Shown here: in pieces, positions 63,729 to 64,000 of the stretch
Layout: each line of letters opens with the position of its first letter
Numbering within the stretch: position 1 is the first letter of the stretch
Assembly (NCBI RefSeq): GCF_026127265.1
Contig: NZ_WWFG01000001.1
Coordinates: forward strand, 2,581,501 to 2,645,500
Length of the DNA stretch: 64,000 bases
DNA from: Nostoc sp. KVJ3
Lineage (GTDB): Bacteria > Cyanobacteriota > Cyanobacteriia > Cyanobacteriales > Nostocaceae
Direction: 5' to 3'
Notes under the pieces: model-generated
What the model was told of the DNA's origin: nothing
The model's database searches: none
What the model saw: the letters and a program-made list of their open reading frames with translations, nothing else
Translations under genes and position numbers: made by a program

Positions 63729-64000
63729 TTATTTTATATTTTCAATTGCCTCTGCTTGGAACTGGCGATCCTTATCAAGGCTCCAACTTTGGAGTTCTCC
63801 AGCTTTACCGTTTTGGACGGAAACTATTATATATGAGTATCCTTGCCAAGCGTATAGGCGATCGCATTCTGAGGGGATAGCAGGATGATCTGGGTGCGAG
63901 TGAAAAATGCCGATAATGTTCAGTGAGCGATCGCGTGCTTCCTTTTGTGTTTTTAGCATAACTTCGGGTGCGATCGTATATTGCCGTCTTTTACTTTCTG
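63729..64000 (-). CDS. JAMM (M67) metallopeptidase, partial at right edge
   Basis: The C-terminal ~90 residues are visible: ESKRRQYTIAPEVMLKTQKE...LNIIGIFHSHPDHPAIPSECD. The H-x-H-x10-D zinc signature of JAB1/Mec-type peptidases is complete. The frame is open to the window edge, so the start (and the usual upstream Glu) is outside. Bacterial relatives cleave C-terminal extensions of ubiquitin-like sulfur carriers, often next to ThiF/MoeB or cysteine synthase genes; the neighbour is not visible. Confidence 0.85.
   Translation of the reverse strand, partial: ESKRRQYTIAPEVMLKTQKEARDRSLNIIGIFHSHPDHPAIPSECDRLYAWQGYSYIIVSVQNGKAGELQSWSLDKDRQFQAEAIENIK

Overview
This window comes from a filamentous, Nostoc-like (Nostocales) cyanobacterium. 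The evidence is the many GCGATCGC (HIP1) octamers inside and between genes, 7-bp tandem repeats (STRR type) between genes, several families of short palindromes and MITE-like elements, and cyanobacterial gene neighbourhoods (prfB / DUF3285-like / ybeY / dgkA / trpG; paired flavodiiron proteins; a scytonemin cluster). No rRNA, tRNA, CRISPR array or intact transposase gene was seen.

Layout. 1-2.2 kb: the 3' part of a pPIWI_RE (Argonaute-related, defence-type) gene broken by one in-frame stop. 2.3-9.2 kb, plus strand: a Bax-inhibitor-1 family membrane protein; a tandem pair of release-factor-2 genes, both with a CTTTGAC +1 recoding site, of which the first has lost the catalytic GGQ motif; a small membrane protein; ybeY; dgkA; trpG/pabA; a metallo-beta-lactamase-fold protein. 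9.3-20.7 kb: a seven-blade VCBS propeller protein, pepP, an orphan PD-(D/E)XK-like protein, an exported protein, glutaminase, an RlpA-like protein, a panC-cmk fusion, a small conserved protein and an agmatinase-family ureohydrolase. 21.0-24.8 kb: a flavodiiron pair (flv3-like then flv1-like).

25.2-51.5 kb is the centre of the window: a complete-looking scytonemin (sunscreen pigment) locus in the order known from Nostoc punctiforme. On the minus strand, in transcription order: scyA, scyB, scyC, scyD, scyE, scyF, a glycosyltransferase, tyrA, (dsbA remnant), aroB, trpE-G fusion, trpC, trpA, trpB, trpD, aroG. Divergent from scyA are a PAS histidine kinase and a CheY-AraC response regulator, the pair known to control the cluster in N. 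punctiforme. The aro/trp/tyr genes make chorismate, tryptophan and prephenate-derived precursors. ScyB deaminates tryptophan, ScyA couples the keto acids, ScyC cyclises, and ScyD/E/F carry secretion and PEP-CTERM-like signals, which places the later steps outside the cytoplasm. In this copy scyB carries a 1-nt deletion at its Gly-rich/catalytic-Lys loop, dsbA is reduced to a C-terminal stub beside a MITE, and tyrP is absent with a perfect 23-bp hairpin in its place. The 1.7-kb scyA/kinase intergenic region holds three copies of a ~40-bp direct repeat spaced 250 and 125 bp apart, a candidate operator.

51.5-64 kb: an AAA ATPase, an ArgJ-family acetyltransferase, a two-gene sensory operon (ethylene-receptor-like hybrid kinase plus receiver-PAS-kinase), a Gly/Ser/Thr-repeat secreted protein with a WGxxGxxG anchor, a two-RCK potassium-channel-like protein, nagB, and the edge of a JAMM (M67) metallopeptidase gene.
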